From an uncultured Dialister sp. (lineage in GTDB: Bacteria > Bacillota > Negativicutes > Veillonellales > Dialisteraceae), in contig CAKPUX010000055.1 in assembly GCA_934193095.1 (NCBI GenBank), forward strand, positions 1 to 13,552: 13,552 bases of DNA, written 5' to 3'. The position numbers were made by a program, and so were the translations under genes. Of this stretch, positions 13,486 through 13,552 are shown piece by piece. Below the pieces are notes generated by a model that was given only the letters and a program-made list of their open reading frames with translations, searched no databases and was not told where the DNA came from. The stretch's first letter is position 1; every line of letters begins with the position of its first letter.

Positions 13486-13512
13486 TTTACAAAAGCATTT
13501 CCCTATTGTAAA
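13486..13512. promoter_or_regulatory. Dyad upstream of the exit promoter
   Basis: TTTACAA (13486-13492) and TTGTAAA (13506-13512) are perfect inverted repeats 13 bases apart. A competing pair, GCATTT/AAATGC, overlaps them. They end about 22 bases before the TATAAT at 13535 and could be an operator or activator site for a gene beyond the window. Confidence 0.35.
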
Positions 13513-13534
13513 TGCACGGCGGCGAGATTTGTTA

Positions 13535-13540
13535 TATAAT
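13535..13540 (+). promoter_or_regulatory. -10 box of a gene starting beyond the window
   Basis: TATAAT within TTATATAAT, 12 bases from the window end, has no good -35 at 17 bases. Its orientation suggests a + strand gene just outside, divergent from nadE. The terminal ATG (13550-13552) has no ribosome binding site and is unlikely to be a start codon. Confidence 0.4.
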
Positions 13541-13552
13541 GACTGTAATATG

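Noticed and set aside
13550..13552. ATG at the window end as a start codon
   Set aside because: It is only 10 bases after the -10 box and has no Shine-Dalgarno sequence.

Overview
The window carries seven protein-coding genes, six on the + strand and one converging on the - strand. They are separated by unusually long spacers built from dispersed repeats. Coding DNA is moderately GC-rich, Shine-Dalgarno sites are strong (AGGAGG-like), and the -10 boxes read TATAAT or TATACT. A TAXI-type TRAP transporter, a Firmicute-style sbcDC pair and a long glutamine-dependent NAD synthase suggest an anaerobic Firmicute-lineage organism. My best guess is the Negativicutes (Veillonellaceae/Selenomonadaceae relatives such as Dialister or Megasphaera). 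This is inference from gene content and style, not proof.

Layout. 63-1436: M18 zinc aminopeptidase with a Fur-box-like site in its leader and a clear terminator. 1487-1874: repeat island 1. 1875-3842: fused TRAP permease. 3843-4270: repeat island 2. 4271-5281: TAXI lipoprotein binding subunit, then a terminator. 5317-5934: heptad repeats, a 236-bp inverted-repeat-bounded element and the sbcD promoter. 5935-9719: sbcD-sbcC, overlapping by 4 bases. 9720-10567: the largest repeat island, containing a 167-bp palindromic MITE-like element. 10568-11068: a 166-aa protein with its own strong promoter, not firmly recognised but with a ComK-like pattern. 11095-11142: bidirectional terminator between converging genes. 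11226-13094 (-): NAD synthase. 13095-13552: nadE promoter with a dyad, the second copy of the structured repeat, and a promoter pointing out of the window.

How it works together. The permease and binding protein should form one TRAP transporter, although a 428-bp repeat island splits them. SbcD and SbcC form one hairpin- and end-processing nuclease. The remaining genes are housekeeping functions in separate transcription units.

The most notable content is non-coding. A 164-bp multi-hairpin element occurs twice without gaps (151 of 164 bases equal by hand count), and two of its differences are compensatory in predicted stems. Telomere-like 7-base arrays (GAACCCT/GGTTCAG) and arrays of ATTAG/ACTAG words flank most genes. 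Modules of the islands recur in inverted orientation several kilobases apart. I found no transposase, CRISPR array, tRNA or rRNA.
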